The notes under the pieces are model-generated. The model did no database searches and had not been told where the DNA came from. It saw nothing but the letters and a program-made list of their open reading frames with translations. Below are positions 1 through 9,156 of a stretch of 50,991 bases of DNA, in pieces. The stretch comes from Oerskovia rustica (GTDB taxonomy: Bacteria; Actinomycetota; Actinomycetes; Actinomycetales; Cellulomonadaceae): positions 25,912 through 76,902 of the forward strand of contig NZ_JACSQQ010000008.1 of NCBI RefSeq assembly GCF_014836555.1, given 5' to 3'. The translations under genes were made by a program, and so were the position numbers. Each line of letters starts with the position of its first letter. The first letter of the stretch is position 1.

Positions 1-30
1 GGCCTGCTCCCCCCGAGAGGGAAGCAGGCC
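1..30. terminator. Hairpin terminator at window edge
   Basis: The arms GGCCTGCT and AGCAGGCC pair across a GC-rich loop, 27 bases beyond the stop codon of the nuclease/5'-nucleotidase gene. It is most likely that gene's terminator. No U-tract is visible, as is usual for actinobacteria. Confidence 0.6.
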
Positions 31-56
31 CGACGGATCCTCAGGCGATCAGTGCG

Positions 57-3000
57 TCAGCCGCACGTGACCGCCGGGTAGGCCACGTCGTAGGTCTCGT
101 AGAAGCCCTGACCGTCCTGCCACTTGTACGCCGCGACGCGCACCGTGCCGGCCGGCACGGACGTGGCACGGGTGTTGAACGACTGCGCCGCGATCTTGCC
201 CGGCGCCAGCTTGGTGAACTTCTTCTCGCCGTACGCCGTCGTGTAGCGCACGTCGATCGGGAGCGTCTCACCGTTCGTCCCCTTGACCGACAGGTGCACG
301 CGGCCCCCGACGCACTGGGCCTTGGCGCTCAGGTCGTCCATGACGACGTCGGGCAGGTCCGCACCCTCGACCGTGAGCGCCAGGCGCGTGACCGTCCCGC
401 TCGGGGCCGCCACGACGTACACGCCGTACTCGCCCCCCGCGGTCTCCGCCGGGACCGGCACCTCGAGGCTCGCGGCCCCGTTCGTGACCGTGCCCGTGGC
501 CACGACCGTCCCCGGGTTCGCCGGGTCGAACGCCGTGCCCGCAGGCACGAGGTACGCCGAGACGCCCGTGTTGAGCGGGCTGCCGAGCGACGTGAGGTTG
601 AGGCGCGAGACCTGAGCCGTCACGGACTCGCCCGCGGTGACCGTCCCCAGACCGTCCGCGACCACGCTGCGACGAGCGAAGTCGGGGCTGAGGTTCGGGT
701 GGGTCTGCAGGTACGAGATCCACGCGTCGCGGTCGATCAGACCCGAGTCACGCGCGTCCGTGCCCTGCGCGAAGACCCGGAAGTTGTCACCACCCGTGGC
801 GAGGAACGAGAACGTCGCGACCCGGTACGTCTTGGCCGGGTCGAGCGGCTCGCCGTTGACGAGGACCGAGGTGACGTTGTCGCCGGGGGTGGCGTTCACG
901 TCGGTCGTCTTGACGGTGTACCTGACGTTGTCCGACAGGCCCAGGGCCAGGAACGGACGCGACGGGCGCGTGCCGTCCGGGTTGGTCTGCCACTGCTGCT
1001 CGAGCATCGTCTCGACCTGGGCACCCGTGAGGGACACCGTCCACAGGTTGTTGACGAACGGCAGCACCGCGTTGGCCTCGGCGTACGTGATCACGCCGTC
1101 GTCGCCGTAGAACAGCTCGTTGCGCAGACCGCCCGCGTTGACGACGCCGAAGTCGGCGCCGCCTCGGGCCGGGTCGGCCAGCGTGTCGAGCAGCGAGGTC
1201 GCCACGAGGTTGCCCAGGGTCGACTCCGAGGCACGGTCGTCACGACCCGTGGAGGGCAGCGGACCCGATCCCTTGTACGTGCCGTCGACGTACGAGCCGC
1301 CCAGGAAGGCGGTCGTGATGTCCGCCGTGACCGAGCCGACGGGCTGAGCGCCGATGACCTCGGCCTGCGCGAGCGCCGCGTCGACGATCGTCTTGACCTC
1401 GGCCACGCGCGGGTACGCCGCGACGAGCTCCGGGGCAGGCGTCGTGGTGCGCTTGACGTTCGCGACCGAGTAGTCCGTGACCAGGTCCGTCGCGGTGTCG
1501 AACGTCAGGCTCACGTGCCCGATGTTCTCGCCGTAGCTGCCGGTCTGCAGGACCGGGCGGGTCCGGTCGGTCCCGGGGATCGGGGCCTCCCACGCGTACT
1601 GCTTGTGGGTGTGACCCGTGAAGATCGCCGAGACGCGAGCGTCCGTGTCGTTGACGATCTGCTCGAACGCGCCCTGGTGAGCGAGCTCCTGCTCGAGCGT
1701 CGAGCCGTCGGGCGTGCCCGCGCTCGCACCCTCGTGGTAGAGCGCGACCAGGAGGTCGGCCTCGCCGTTCGCCGGGTCGCCGTCACGCAGCTGCGCGGCG
1801 ACGCGGTTCACGGCCTCGACGGGGTCCCCGAACGAGAGGTCCGCGATCCCGGACGGGGTCACGAGCGTCGGGGTCTCCTCGGTGACGGCGCCGATGACGC
1901 CGACCTTGACGCCGTCGACGTCGATCACCGCGTACTCCGGCAGGACCGGGTTCGTGGTGTCCTTGGCGTAGACGTTGGCGCCCAGGTAGGACCAGTCGGC
2001 CGCGTCGGTCACGCGACCGGTCAGGTCGGCGAAGCCCTTGTCGAACTCGTGGTTGCCCACCGCGGAGGCGGACAGGTCCAGGGCGTTGAGCACGTCGATC
2101 GTCGGCTGGTCGTCCTGCAGCGCCGACGCGAAGAGCGACGCGCCGATGTTGTCGCCGACCGAGAGGAACGCGGTGCCCGCCGGGTTGGCGGCGCGCAGCT
2201 GCTCGACGGTCCCCGCGAACGCGACCGTGTTCGCGTCGATCCGACCGTGGAAGTCGTTGATCGCGAGCAGGTCGAGCTCCTTGACCCCGCCCGGCTCCTC
2301 GCCGCCCAGCTCGAGGCCGACGACGATCGGGTCGTGGTCGGACGAGCGGAAGGCCGTGGTGTCGTACAGGTTCGAGACGTTGTAGTTGAAGCGGCTGTAC
2401 TCGTTCGCGATGGGCTCGACCGAGTTGATGTTCCAGATGTCGGTGTCAGTGACCGCGGTCGCGGCACCGGGCGAGGCGAGCACGTGGTCGAGCGAGCCGA
2501 CGAGGCCGTCGAACAGGTACGTCTCCTTGCCCGTGGTGGGACCGAGGTCGACGTAGCCCGCGTCCGTGAGGACCTTGATCGGGTCCTCCTGGGCGTAGGC
2601 GTTGAAGTCGCCTGCGAGCAGCACCTTGTCGGTGCCCGCAGCCGACGAGACCTGGTCGGCGAACGTCACGAGCGCCGTGGCCTGCTTGACGCGCGAGGCG
2701 TTCGAGGCACCCTGCCCGTCTCCCTGGTCGGCGTCGGCCCCCGAGCCGGAGCCCTTGGACTTGAAGTGGTTCGCGATGACGACGAAGTCCGTCGAGGCCT
2801 CTCCCCCGGCGAGCCGGAAGGTCTGGGCGAGCGGCTCACGCGCGTTGTCGAAGGCCGCGACGTCGTGGATGACCGAGGCCCCCACGGGCTCGACGGCCGC
2901 CGGACGGTAGATGAAGGCCGTGCGGATGACGTCCTCCGAGGCGGGCAGCGTGGCCGGGGAGGGCACGAAGGCCCAGGTCCCCGCGCCGGCCGCGGCGTTG

Positions 3001-4802
3001 AGGCGGTCCGTGAGCGTCGAGAGCGCGGCGTCACGGTTCTTGCCGAACGCCTTGGAGTTCTCGATCTCCTCGAGCGAGACGACGTCGGCGTCCAGGGCGT
3101 TGATCGCCGCGACGATCTTGGTCTCCTGACGCTGCAGGTTCGCCGCGTTCGCCGCGCCACGGGCGTCGCAGCCCGTACGCACCGTGATCGGGTTGCCCTC
3201 GCGGTCCGTGTAGAACTGGCACCCGCTGAGCTGGTCGCCCGTCGTCGTGAAGTAGTTCAGGACGTTGAACGTCGCGACCGTCGCGTCGCCGCCCACGGCC
3301 TCCGGGGCGTCCGTGCGCGTGTTCGCGAACGTCGCGGGCTGGACCGCGGCCGCGTTGGCCGGGGTCAGCTCCGTGACGGGCTGGAAGTTCCAGCCGTCGA
3401 AGCGGTAGTCCAGGACCACGGGCGACGTGAAGGTCGCGAGCGCGCCGACGCGCACCGGTGCACCGCCGGTCAGGTAGGGCAGCGGCTTGGCCTTGTTCGC
3501 CGCGTTGTTGAAGTTGGTCGTCGCTCCGTCGTCGAGGTTGACGCGGCGGGCGTTGGCGTCGGCGACCGCTGCTGCGGCCTCCGCGCTGCCCGGACGACCG
3601 ACCGACGTGGGCTGCCGCAGCGGCTCGGTGCCGCTCGCCAGCACGACCGAACCGTAGTAGTTCGTGTCGTAGTTGTCGGCGACGACGTAGTCACCGGCGG
3701 GCTGGACGAGCATGCCCTCGAGCTTCTCGCGGTCCACGGCCGTCGCGGGGTACGCGACGTTCGCGGGCTTGACGACCTCGGCCGGGTCCGTGAGGACCTT
3801 CCAGCCGGTCGCCGAGGGCGTGACCTGCGTCAGCCCGAAGTACTCCGAGACGACCCCCGTGACCTCGACGTGCTGGCCGACCTGCAGCGCCGTCGCCGCG
3901 GCCTTCGAGTACACGAACAGCCCGTCCGACGCGGTGTGCGTCGCGAGGTCGAGGTCGCCGCCCGAACCGGCGGTCTGGATGTAGAGGCCGTCGAAGCCGC
4001 CTGAGGGGTAGGTCGCGGTCACGACGCCGCGCGTCGTGACGGTCTGGCCCACGAAGGGGCTCGCGTCGCCCGTTCCCTGGATCTCGGCGATGGTCCTGGC
4101 CGTGCCGGGCTCGGGGTCCGGGCCGGGGCCGGAGCCGCCACCGCTGTTCTGCGGGGTCACCGTGCTGCTGACCGCGAAGTCCGCGGAGTTGTCGTCCGTG
4201 TCCGCGCCGGCCGCGCGGTTGAGCGAGCCGGGCACGGTGTTGGCCGTTCCCGCGGGAGCCGCCGCGGTCTCGAACGTGTTGGACGTGCCGTAGCCCAGGA
4301 GGTCCACGACCTGCGGGTTGGCCACGACCGAGCCCGGCGTGATCGTGATCGCCGAGGCAGACCTGACCAGCGCGAGCGTCCCGTTCTGCCCCTGCGGCGC
4401 GATGGTCCCCGTCGCGTCGGGCGTCGGCAGCGCGGCGCCGTTGGCGCCGTTCGACGCCCCCTGCACCAGGTAGTAGCCGCCCGCCTTGATCTTCCCCGTG
4501 AGCGGGACGACGCCGTTCGAGGCGCCCGTGCCCGTCGCGGACCGGTACTGGACCGACCAGCCCGTGAGGTCGATGTCCGCAGCCGTGGGGTTGTAGAGCT
4601 CGACGAACTTGTTGAGGTAGGGCGCGTTGGCGCTCCCGCCGTTGAGGTACGCCTCGTTGATGACGACGGACGAGCCGTCGACCGCAGCAGACGCCGACCC
4701 CGCGGCGACCGTGCTGAGCGCCGCCGTGGCGACGAGCGACGCCGACAGGGTGGCCGCGACCACACCTCTCCTGCGTCGGGACTGATGGTGACTACCGATC
4801 AC
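57..4802 (-). CDS. Secreted ExeM/NucH-type endonuclease fused to a 5'-nucleotidase
   Basis: A 1581-residue secreted protein predicted to degrade extracellular nucleic acid and then dephosphorylate the nucleotides. I chose the GTG at 4802 because GAAGGAG lies just upstream and a Sec signal peptide follows at once (RRRR, hydrophobic core, ASAAVDG near residue 40). Domains in order: lamin-tail domain (about 46-165), OB-like ExeM segment (about 240-390), endonuclease/exonuclease/phosphatase domain (about 506-830; ATFNVLNYF near 511, NHFKSKG near 676, DFNAYAQED near 730, SSDHDPIV near 822), 5'-nucleotidase metallophosphatase (NDFHGR near 847, GNHEFDKG near 915), and 5'-nucleotidase C-terminal domain (NAGGLRNE near 1221, GGDNFRVF near 1337). 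The last 250 residues look like a cell-surface module. Each domain assignment is firm. The role in phosphate or nucleoside scavenging is inferred from the fusion. Transcribed alone. Confidence 0.93.
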   Translation of the reverse strand: MIGSHHQSRRRRGVVAATLSASLVATAALSTVAAGSASAAVDGSSVVINEAYLNGGSANAPYLNKFVELYNPTAADIDLTGWSVQYRSATGTGASNGVVPLTGKIKAGGYYLVQGASNGANGAALPTPDATGTIAPQGQNGTLALVRSASAITITPGSVVANPQVVDLLGYGTSNTFETAAAPAGTANTVPGSLNRAAGADTDDNSADFAVSSTVTPQNSGGGSGPGPDPEPGTARTIAEIQGTGDASPFVGQTVTTRGVVTATYPSGGFDGLYIQTAGSGGDLDLATHTASDGLFVYSKAAATALQVGQHVEVTGVVSEYFGLTQVTPSATGWKVLTDPAEVVKPANVAYPATAVDREKLEGMLVQPAGDYVVADNYDTNYYGSVVLASGTEPLRQPTSVGRPGSAEAAAAVADANARRVNLDDGATTNFNNAANKAKPLPYLTGGAPVRVGALATFTSPVVLDYRFDGWNFQPVTELTPANAAAVQPATFANTRTDAPEAVGGDATVATFNVLNYFTTTGDQLSGCQFYTDREGNPITVRTGCDARGAANAANLQRQETKIVAAINALDADVVSLEEIENSKAFGKNRDAALSTLTDRLNAAAGAGTWAFVPSPATLPASEDVIRTAFIYRPAAVEPVGASVIHDVAAFDNAREPLAQTFRLAGGEASTDFVVIANHFKSKGSGSGADADQGDGQGASNASRVKQATALVTFADQVSSAAGTDKVLLAGDFNAYAQEDPIKVLTDAGYVDLGPTTGKETYLFDGLVGSLDHVLASPGAATAVTDTDIWNINSVEPIANEYSRFNYNVSNLYDTTAFRSSDHDPIVVGLELGGEEPGGVKELDLLAINDFHGRIDANTVAFAGTVEQLRAANPAGTAFLSVGDNIGASLFASALQDDQPTIDVLNALDLSASAVGNHEFDKGFADLTGRVTDAADWSYLGANVYAKDTTNPVLPEYAVIDVDGVKVGVIGAVTEETPTLVTPSGIADLSFGDPVEAVNRVAAQLRDGDPANGEADLLVALYHEGASAGTPDGSTLEQELAHQGAFEQIVNDTDARVSAIFTGHTHKQYAWEAPIPGTDRTRPVLQTGSYGENIGHVSLTFDTATDLVTDYSVANVKRTTTPAPELVAAYPRVAEVKTIVDAALAQAEVIGAQPVGSVTADITTAFLGGSYVDGTYKGSGPLPSTGRDDRASESTLGNLVATSLLDTLADPARGGADFGVVNAGGLRNELFYGDDGVITYAEANAVLPFVNNLWTVSLTGAQVETMLEQQWQTNPDGTRPSRPFLALGLSDNVRYTVKTTDVNATPGDNVTSVLVNGEPLDPAKTYRVATFSFLATGGDNFRVFAQGTDARDSGLIDRDAWISYLQTHPNLSPDFARRSVVADGLGTVTAGESVTAQVSRLNLTSLGSPLNTGVSAYLVPAGTAFDPANPGTVVATGTVTNGAASLEVPVPAETAGGEYGVYVVAAPSGTVTRLALTVEGADLPDVVMDDLSAKAQCVGGRVHLSVKGTNGETLPIDVRYTTAYGEKKFTKLAPGKIAAQSFNTRATSVPAGTVRVAAYKWQDGQGFYETYDVAYPAVTCG

Positions 4803-5028
4803 GCTGACTCCTTCGTGTCGTGGCCGGGTTCCCGGCGCGCCCGCCTCGGCGCGGGTGGCGCGGGTGCAGGCTCTGGAATCCAACAGCAGGCTGATGAACA
4901 CGTGGTGTCCGGCCGGTCTCCACCGGTCGAACGACCACGTCCCCCAGGCGTACGGCACCCTCCGGCCGGGGTGCGCGACGTCGTCGTGCGCGGTCCGGCC
5001 GACGGGCACCGTCGCCCGTTCGCCTCGC

Positions 5029-5057
5029 ACGCTATCTCACGATGCAGACACCGTGAA
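5029..5057 (-). promoter_or_regulatory. Promoter of the nuclease/5'-nucleotidase gene
   Basis: On the minus strand TTCACG (5052-5057) and TAGCGT (5029-5034) are separated by exactly 17 bases. This gives a 5' untranslated region of about 220 bases before the GTG at 4802. The -35 lies in GGTTCACGGTG, which resembles a single PHO-box unit, but a second unit is not convincing. The rest of the 384-base gap 4803-5186 holds only a short tandem repeat. Confidence 0.5.
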
Positions 5058-5109
5058 CCTCGAAGGGCCCATCCTGCCGTTGGCCGGCGCGGCCGCGGTG
5101 CGCGCCGAA

Positions 5110-5160
5110 GGTGACGGGGCCGCCCACCGAGGGTGACGGGTTCGCCCACCGAGGGTGACG
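5110..5160. repeat. 22-bp tandem repeat, 2.3 copies
   Basis: Two 22-base units (5110-5131 and 5132-5153) beginning GGTGACGGG and ending CGCCCACCGAG differ at two positions, and a third partial unit follows. The repeat sits between the sterol-carrier gene and the nuclease promoter. No function is apparent. Confidence 0.75.
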
Positions 5161-5186
5161 CGCCAGCGCGTCCTGGCGCGCGGGCC

Positions 5187-5564
5187 CTACCGGTCGCGGC
5201 GGCGCGCGGCCTGCAACGGCAGCAGCGACGAGATGTCCGAGCGCTCCCCCGAGGCGCTGATGCGCCCGTCCGCGACGGCCTCCGGCCACTCGACCGCACC
5301 GGTGACCAGACCGAGCCACGTCTCGGGGTCGGTCTCGACGACGTTGGGCGGGGTCCCGCGCGTGTGCCGCGGGCCCTCGACCGCCTGGACCGCGCCGTAC
5401 GGGGGCACCCTGACCTCGACCGCGTGGCCGGGTGCGACCTCGGCCAGCTCCTCGAGCGTGAAGCGGACGGCGGTCGTGACCTCGGGGCGTCCGGCGGCTC
5501 CGTCCTGCCAGGCGGCGAGAGCGGTGCGGCCGACGGCCGGGTCGGTGCGGCGACGAGGAGGCAT
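5187..5564 (-). CDS. Sterol carrier family protein (small actinobacterial type)
   Basis: A 125-residue cytoplasmic protein, no signal peptide. It starts MPPRRRTDPAVGR and carries the compact SCP-like pattern (VRFTLEELAEVAPG, VEVRVPPYGAVQAV, GTPPNVVETDPETWLGLVTG) found in small conserved proteins annotated as sterol carrier family in actinobacteria. By family it should offer a hydrophobic pocket for a lipid-like ligand; the ligand is unknown. The start is supported by GGAGGATGG upstream. The gene stands alone between the RNB ribonuclease, on the same strand and separated by an inverted repeat, and the nuclease gene. Family assignment is from memory of the sequence pattern rather than a catalytic motif. 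Confidence 0.7.
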   Translation of the reverse strand: MPPRRRTDPAVGRTALAAWQDGAAGRPEVTTAVRFTLEELAEVAPGHAVEVRVPPYGAVQAVEGPRHTRGTPPNVVETDPETWLGLVTGAVEWPEAVADGRISASGERSDISSLLPLQAARRRDR

Positions 5565-5587
5565 GGGTCCATCCTCCCGTGCTCGTC

Positions 5588-5648
5588 GCCGAGTGCGTGC
5601 CTTCGCTGCGACTCACCGGGCGTTTCGCTGCGGAATCACGCACTCGGC
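5588..5648. repeat. Intergenic inverted repeat with internal direct repeats (element E1)
   Basis: Perfect 12-base arms GCCGAGTGCGTG (5588-5599) and CACGCACTCGGC (5637-5648) enclose 37 bases that contain TTCGCTGCG twice (5602-5610 and 5624-5632). It lies just beyond the stop of the RNB gene and could end transcription. It may be a divergent member of the palindrome family at 18.95, 20.2, 21.35 and 49.96 kb, but it shares only the GCCGA edge with them. Confidence 0.7.
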
Positions 5649-5660
5649 GGAGCGGGCCCC

Positions 5661-7190
5661 TCAGGCGAGCTCGAAGTCGACCCGGCGGCGCTCGACCGAC
5701 GCCTCGCGCAGCCGGACCCTGACCGGGTCGCCCAGCGGCAGGCCGACGCCCTCGACGCTCGCGCGGACCGCAGGCTCGACGATCACGACCTGGCCGCGGA
5801 CCACGTCGCGCGCGTCCGGCGTCGGCGCAGCGGCCGACGCTCCCTTGGCCGCCCGCCGGCGTCGCTCCTCGTCGTTCTCGACGTCGACGACCACGGCGTC
5901 GAACACGTCACCGACCCGCCCCGTGAGCAACGCCGCCTCGACGATGTCGACGCTCGCCCGCTCGTACGAACCAGCGCGCTGACCGGTTCGCGCCATGGTG
6001 CGCGGCAGCCCCGGCAGGGCGTCGCGCACCCAGACCGGCACGTCCTCGTCGGCGCACAGCGCGAGGCAGATCTCGGTCCCGTAGCGGTCGACCAGGCGGC
6101 GCAGCGGTGCGGTCACGTGCGCGTACTCGGCCGCGATCGCGGCGTGCGCGACGTCGTCGGGTACCTCGGCAGGCTGTCCCGTGCCGCCGAACGGCGCGTA
6201 CGACGCCCCACGGAACAGCGACGTCGCCTCGTTGAGGAAGGCCGCGTGCCGCGAGCTCGCCGAGTCGAGGGTCGCGAGCAGCTCGCCATAGGTCAGGTCG
6301 CGGGGCCAGTCGATGCCGAGCGCCCCGGCCGTACGGCGCAGGCGCTCCAGGTCCCGCGGGTCTGCGGCAGGGAGCGTCCGGAAGATCCCCACCCCGCCCG
6401 ACCGCATGATCCGGGCTGCCGCGATGCCCGTCAGCAGGGACACCTGCGCGTTCCAGCCCTCGACCGGGAGGGTCGAGCGGAACTCGAGCCCGAACGACCC
6501 GTCCTCGTGCGCCACCACGTCCTGCTCGGGCACGTTGAGGGACACCCCGCCGCGCTCACGCTCGCGTGCCTCGCGCAGCAGGCCGATCTCGCGCAGCAGG
6601 TCGAGCATCTGCCCCGCGTCTCCGGCGTCGAGCCGCGTCTGGACCTCCTCGTAGCTCAGTCGCGCCGTGCTGCGCACGAGCGCCCGCTCGACCCGGGCGT
6701 CGGTGATCTCGCCACGCTCGTCGAGCGTCACGTGCCAGACGGCGGCGGCCCGGTCCGCGTCCGGCAGGAGGCTCGCAGCGGCCTCGGACAGCACCGCAGG
6801 GTGCAGCGGCGTGCGCTCGTCGGGGCCGTAGAGCGTCATCCCCCGTTCGTTCACCTCCGCGTCGAGCGCTCCGCCCGGGGTCACGAAGGCCGCGAGATCG
6901 GCGATCGCGTACCGGACGAGGTAGCCGCCGGGGAGGCGCTCGAGGTGGACCGCCTGGTCGAGGTCCATGGAGCCTGGCGGGTCGATCGTCACGAACGGGA
7001 CGTCGCGCAGGTCCTCGCGCCCGGTCGAGACATCGAGCTGCGCTGCCGCCGAGGCCTCCTCGACGACGTCCGACGGGAACTCGGCGGGGATCTCCATCTC
7101 CGCGCGCAGGGCGGCGAGCGCGGTCAGGACGGGATCGACCGTCGGCAGGGTGGGGGCGACGGGCGCGACGCGCAGGTTCCGGGAGGGCAC
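5661..7190 (-). CDS. RNB-domain ribonuclease (RNase II/R family, short actinobacterial form)
   Basis: A 509-residue cytoplasmic 3'-5' exoribonuclease. The RNB catalytic motif is clear: TIDPPGSMDLDQA at residues 68-80, where the spaced aspartates bind Mg2+. Further RNB sequence follows (YAIADLAAF, RGMTLYGPDERTPLHPAVLSE, LSYEEVQTRLD, and AEYAHVTAPLRRLVDRYGTE near 350). An S1-like or OB-like tail ends the protein. At about 500 residues it is shorter than E. coli RNase R and lacks the full cold-shock domains, which is usual for this actinobacterial subfamily. The GTG start at 7190 lies six bases after TAGAGT, suggesting a leaderless transcript. It is separated from the sterol-carrier gene by inverted repeat E1. 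Confidence 0.9.
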   Translation of the reverse strand: MPSRNLRVAPVAPTLPTVDPVLTALAALRAEMEIPAEFPSDVVEEASAAAQLDVSTGREDLRDVPFVTIDPPGSMDLDQAVHLERLPGGYLVRYAIADLAAFVTPGGALDAEVNERGMTLYGPDERTPLHPAVLSEAAASLLPDADRAAAVWHVTLDERGEITDARVERALVRSTARLSYEEVQTRLDAGDAGQMLDLLREIGLLREARERERGGVSLNVPEQDVVAHEDGSFGLEFRSTLPVEGWNAQVSLLTGIAAARIMRSGGVGIFRTLPAADPRDLERLRRTAGALGIDWPRDLTYGELLATLDSASSRHAAFLNEATSLFRGASYAPFGGTGQPAEVPDDVAHAAIAAEYAHVTAPLRRLVDRYGTEICLALCADEDVPVWVRDALPGLPRTMARTGQRAGSYERASVDIVEAALLTGRVGDVFDAVVVDVENDEERRRRAAKGASAAAPTPDARDVVRGQVVIVEPAVRASVEGVGLPLGDPVRVRLREASVERRRVDFELA

Positions 7191-7202
7191 GTCCCGACTC
7201 TA
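7191..7202 (-). promoter_or_regulatory. Leaderless -10 box of the RNB gene
   Basis: On the minus strand TAGAGT (7197-7202) lies exactly six bases before the GTG start, and no Shine-Dalgarno sequence is visible. Transcription is therefore likely to begin at the start codon. No good -35 is visible. Confidence 0.5.
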
Positions 7203-7264
7203 GGGGGTGTCTGGCGCCGTCGGGCGGCGCGGCGGCTCCTCGCCGCCGTCTCCCGCCCTCGGCA

Positions 7265-7308
7265 CACGACTGACGGCCCCAGGCCGTGGCCCGGAGCCGT
7301 CACTCGTG
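7265..7308. terminator. Terminator of the oligopeptide-type ABC operon
   Basis: Arms CACGACTGACGGC and GCCGTCACTCGTG pair at 12 of 13 positions around a GC-rich loop. The hairpin starts 44 bases after the last gene of the minus-strand operon (stop at 7352). Confidence 0.65.
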
Positions 7309-7351
7309 CGTCGGTCGCCTGCTCGCGCCGACACCGCCCGGCGGGGCCGTC

Positions 7352-8239
7352 CTAGAGGCCGGCCGTACCGAAGCGGTCACGCACCGCGGTGGCCTCCCCC
7401 GAGGCGGTCGCCGTGGATGCGAGCTCGTTGCGCACCTCGTCTCGCAGCTTGCCCTGGTTCTTCGGGTCGGGCGCCGCGGACAGAAGGAGCTTGGTGTACT
7501 CGTGCTGCGGGTTGAGGATCACGTCGTCGGACGGACCCCGCTCCACGATGTTGCCACGGAACATCACGATGATCTCGTCGGAGAAGTGACGTGCCGTCGC
7601 GAGGTCGTGCGTGATGTACAGGACCCCGAGGTTCTCCTCACGCTGGAGACGCGCGAGCAGGTTGAGGACACCGAGGCGGATCGAGACGTCGAGCATCGAG
7701 ACCGGCTCGTCCGCGATGAGGAACCGGGCTCCCGGAGCGAGCGCACGGGCGATCGCGACGCGCTGCCGCTGACCGCCCGACATCTCGTGCGGGCGCTTCT
7801 CCGCGAAGACCTTGGCCGGGGTCAGGTTGACGCGAGTCAGCAGCTCCTCGACCGCCGCGTCGACGTCCTTCTGGGTCCGGGCGACCTTGTGGATGCGCAG
7901 GGGCCGCTCGAGGTGGTGCCGGATCGAGTGGAACGGGTTGAGCGACGCGAACGGGTCCTGGAAGACCATCTGGACGTCGTGACGGTACTTCGCGAGCGAC
8001 GCCCCCCGCTGCGCGCTCGGCGTCCCGTCGAGCAGGATCTCACCGGAGGACGGCGTCTCGAGCTTGGCGATCATGCGCGCGACGGTCGACTTGCCCGAGC
8101 CCGACTCCCCGACGATCGCGATCGTCTTGCCCGGCTCGAGCGTGAACGAGACGTCGTTGACCGCGCGCAGGCTCGTCTTCTTGAAGCCGTTGCGGATCAC
8201 GAAGTCCTTGGTGAGGTTGCGTACCTCCAGGGCGCCCAT
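7352..8239 (-). CDS. ABC transporter ATPase, DppF/OppF type
   Basis: A 295-residue ATP-hydrolysing subunit of a peptide/nickel/opine-family importer. Walker A GESGSGKST (44-52), Q-loop QMVFQDPFASLNP (90-102), signature SGGQRQR (154-160), Walker B FLIADEP (173-179) and the switch His in YITHDL are intact. The C-terminal extension has the oligopeptide-type pattern HEYTKLLLSAAPDP. Its ATG overlaps the stop of the preceding ATPase (TGATG), so the two are translationally coupled. It is the last gene of a five-gene operon: binding protein, two permeases, two ATPases. Members of this family carry peptides but also plant-cell-wall oligosaccharides in some bacteria. Confidence 0.9.
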   Translation of the reverse strand: MGALEVRNLTKDFVIRNGFKKTSLRAVNDVSFTLEPGKTIAIVGESGSGKSTVARMIAKLETPSSGEILLDGTPSAQRGASLAKYRHDVQMVFQDPFASLNPFHSIRHHLERPLRIHKVARTQKDVDAAVEELLTRVNLTPAKVFAEKRPHEMSGGQRQRVAIARALAPGARFLIADEPVSMLDVSIRLGVLNLLARLQREENLGVLYITHDLATARHFSDEIIVMFRGNIVERGPSDDVILNPQHEYTKLLLSAAPDPKNQGKLRDEVRNELASTATASGEATAVRDRFGTAGL

Positions 8240-9156
8240 CAGGCCACCTCTCCCGTGTTGTCCTCGGTGTCCCCACCGGCGCGGACGAAGGCGCCTCGTT
8301 CGCCTGTGAGGCTGGGGAACGAGGCGAGCAGCTTGCGCGTGTACTCGTGGGCAGGGGCGGCGTAGATCGCCTCCGCCGAGTTGAGCTCGACGATCTCGCC
8401 CTGGAGCATGACCGCGATCCGGTCGCTGATCTCCAACAGCATCGGCAGGTCGTGCGTGATGAAGATGACGGCGAACCCGAGCTGCTCACGCAGCCGCATG
8501 ATCTCCCGCAAGATGCCCCGCTGCACAACCACGTCGAGAGCCGTGGTGGGCTCGTCCATGATCATGACCTGAGGGTTGAGCGCCAGGGCCATCGCGATCA
8601 TGACGCGCTGGCGCATACCGCCCGAGAGCTCGTGCGCGTAGCTGTCGAGGCGCTTGGGATCCACCCCGACGAGCTCGAGGAGCTCACGACTGCGCTGGGT
8701 CTTCTCCTTGCGCGACATCCCTGGACGGTGCGTGTCGAAGACGTCGAAGAGCTGCGCCTTGATGCTGATGACCGGGTTGAGGGCGTTCATGGCCCCCTGG
8801 AAGACCATCGACACCTTGTCCCAACGGAAGGCCCTGAGCGCGTTCCCGGACAGTGCCGCCACGTCGATGTCGTGGCCGTCCTTGTCGTGCAGGACGATCT
8901 CCCCGCTGGTGCGGAGCGCCGGCGGCTTGAGGAGCTGGTTGAGCCCGTACGCAAGGGTCGTCTTGCCGCAGCCCGACTCACCGGCCAGACCGAGGATCTC
9001 TCCGCGATGGAGGGTGAGGGACACGTCCTTCACCGCCTGGACCACGGGGGTGACCTGGTACTCGATCGAGATGTTGCTCGCGGTGAGCACCGGGATCGCC
9101 CCGGGCCCCGCTCCAGCGTCACCGGCTGGCCTGGCGGAAACGGTCGACGTGCTCAT
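8239..9156 (-). CDS. ABC transporter ATPase, DppD/OppD type
   Basis: A 305-residue ATPase partner of the DppF-like subunit. The start at 9156 (MSTSTVSARPAG) overlaps the stop of the upstream permease as ATGA and is preferred over the longer open frame, which only reads through the permease gene. Walker A GESGCGKTT (59-67), QMVF-type Q-loop (KVSMVFQGAMNALNP), signature LSGGMRQR, Walker B VMIMDEPTTALD and FITHDLP are present. The C-terminal peptide HEYTRKLLASFPSL is typical of the oligopeptide-type family. Cytoplasmic, membrane-associated through the two permeases. Confidence 0.9.
   Translation of the reverse strand: MSTSTVSARPAGDAGAGPGAIPVLTASNISIEYQVTPVVQAVKDVSLTLHRGEILGLAGESGCGKTTLAYGLNQLLKPPALRTSGEIVLHDKDGHDIDVAALSGNALRAFRWDKVSMVFQGAMNALNPVISIKAQLFDVFDTHRPGMSRKEKTQRSRELLELVGVDPKRLDSYAHELSGGMRQRVMIAMALALNPQVMIMDEPTTALDVVVQRGILREIMRLREQLGFAVIFITHDLPMLLEISDRIAVMLQGEIVELNSAEAIYAAPAHEYTRKLLASFPSLTGERGAFVRAGGDTEDNTGEVA

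Noticed and set aside
294-4004. Plus-strand open frame of more than 1200 codons over the nuclease gene
   Set aside because: Arg/Val-rich with no domain pattern. It is the antisense shadow of the nuclease/5'-nucleotidase gene, which is common at this GC content.
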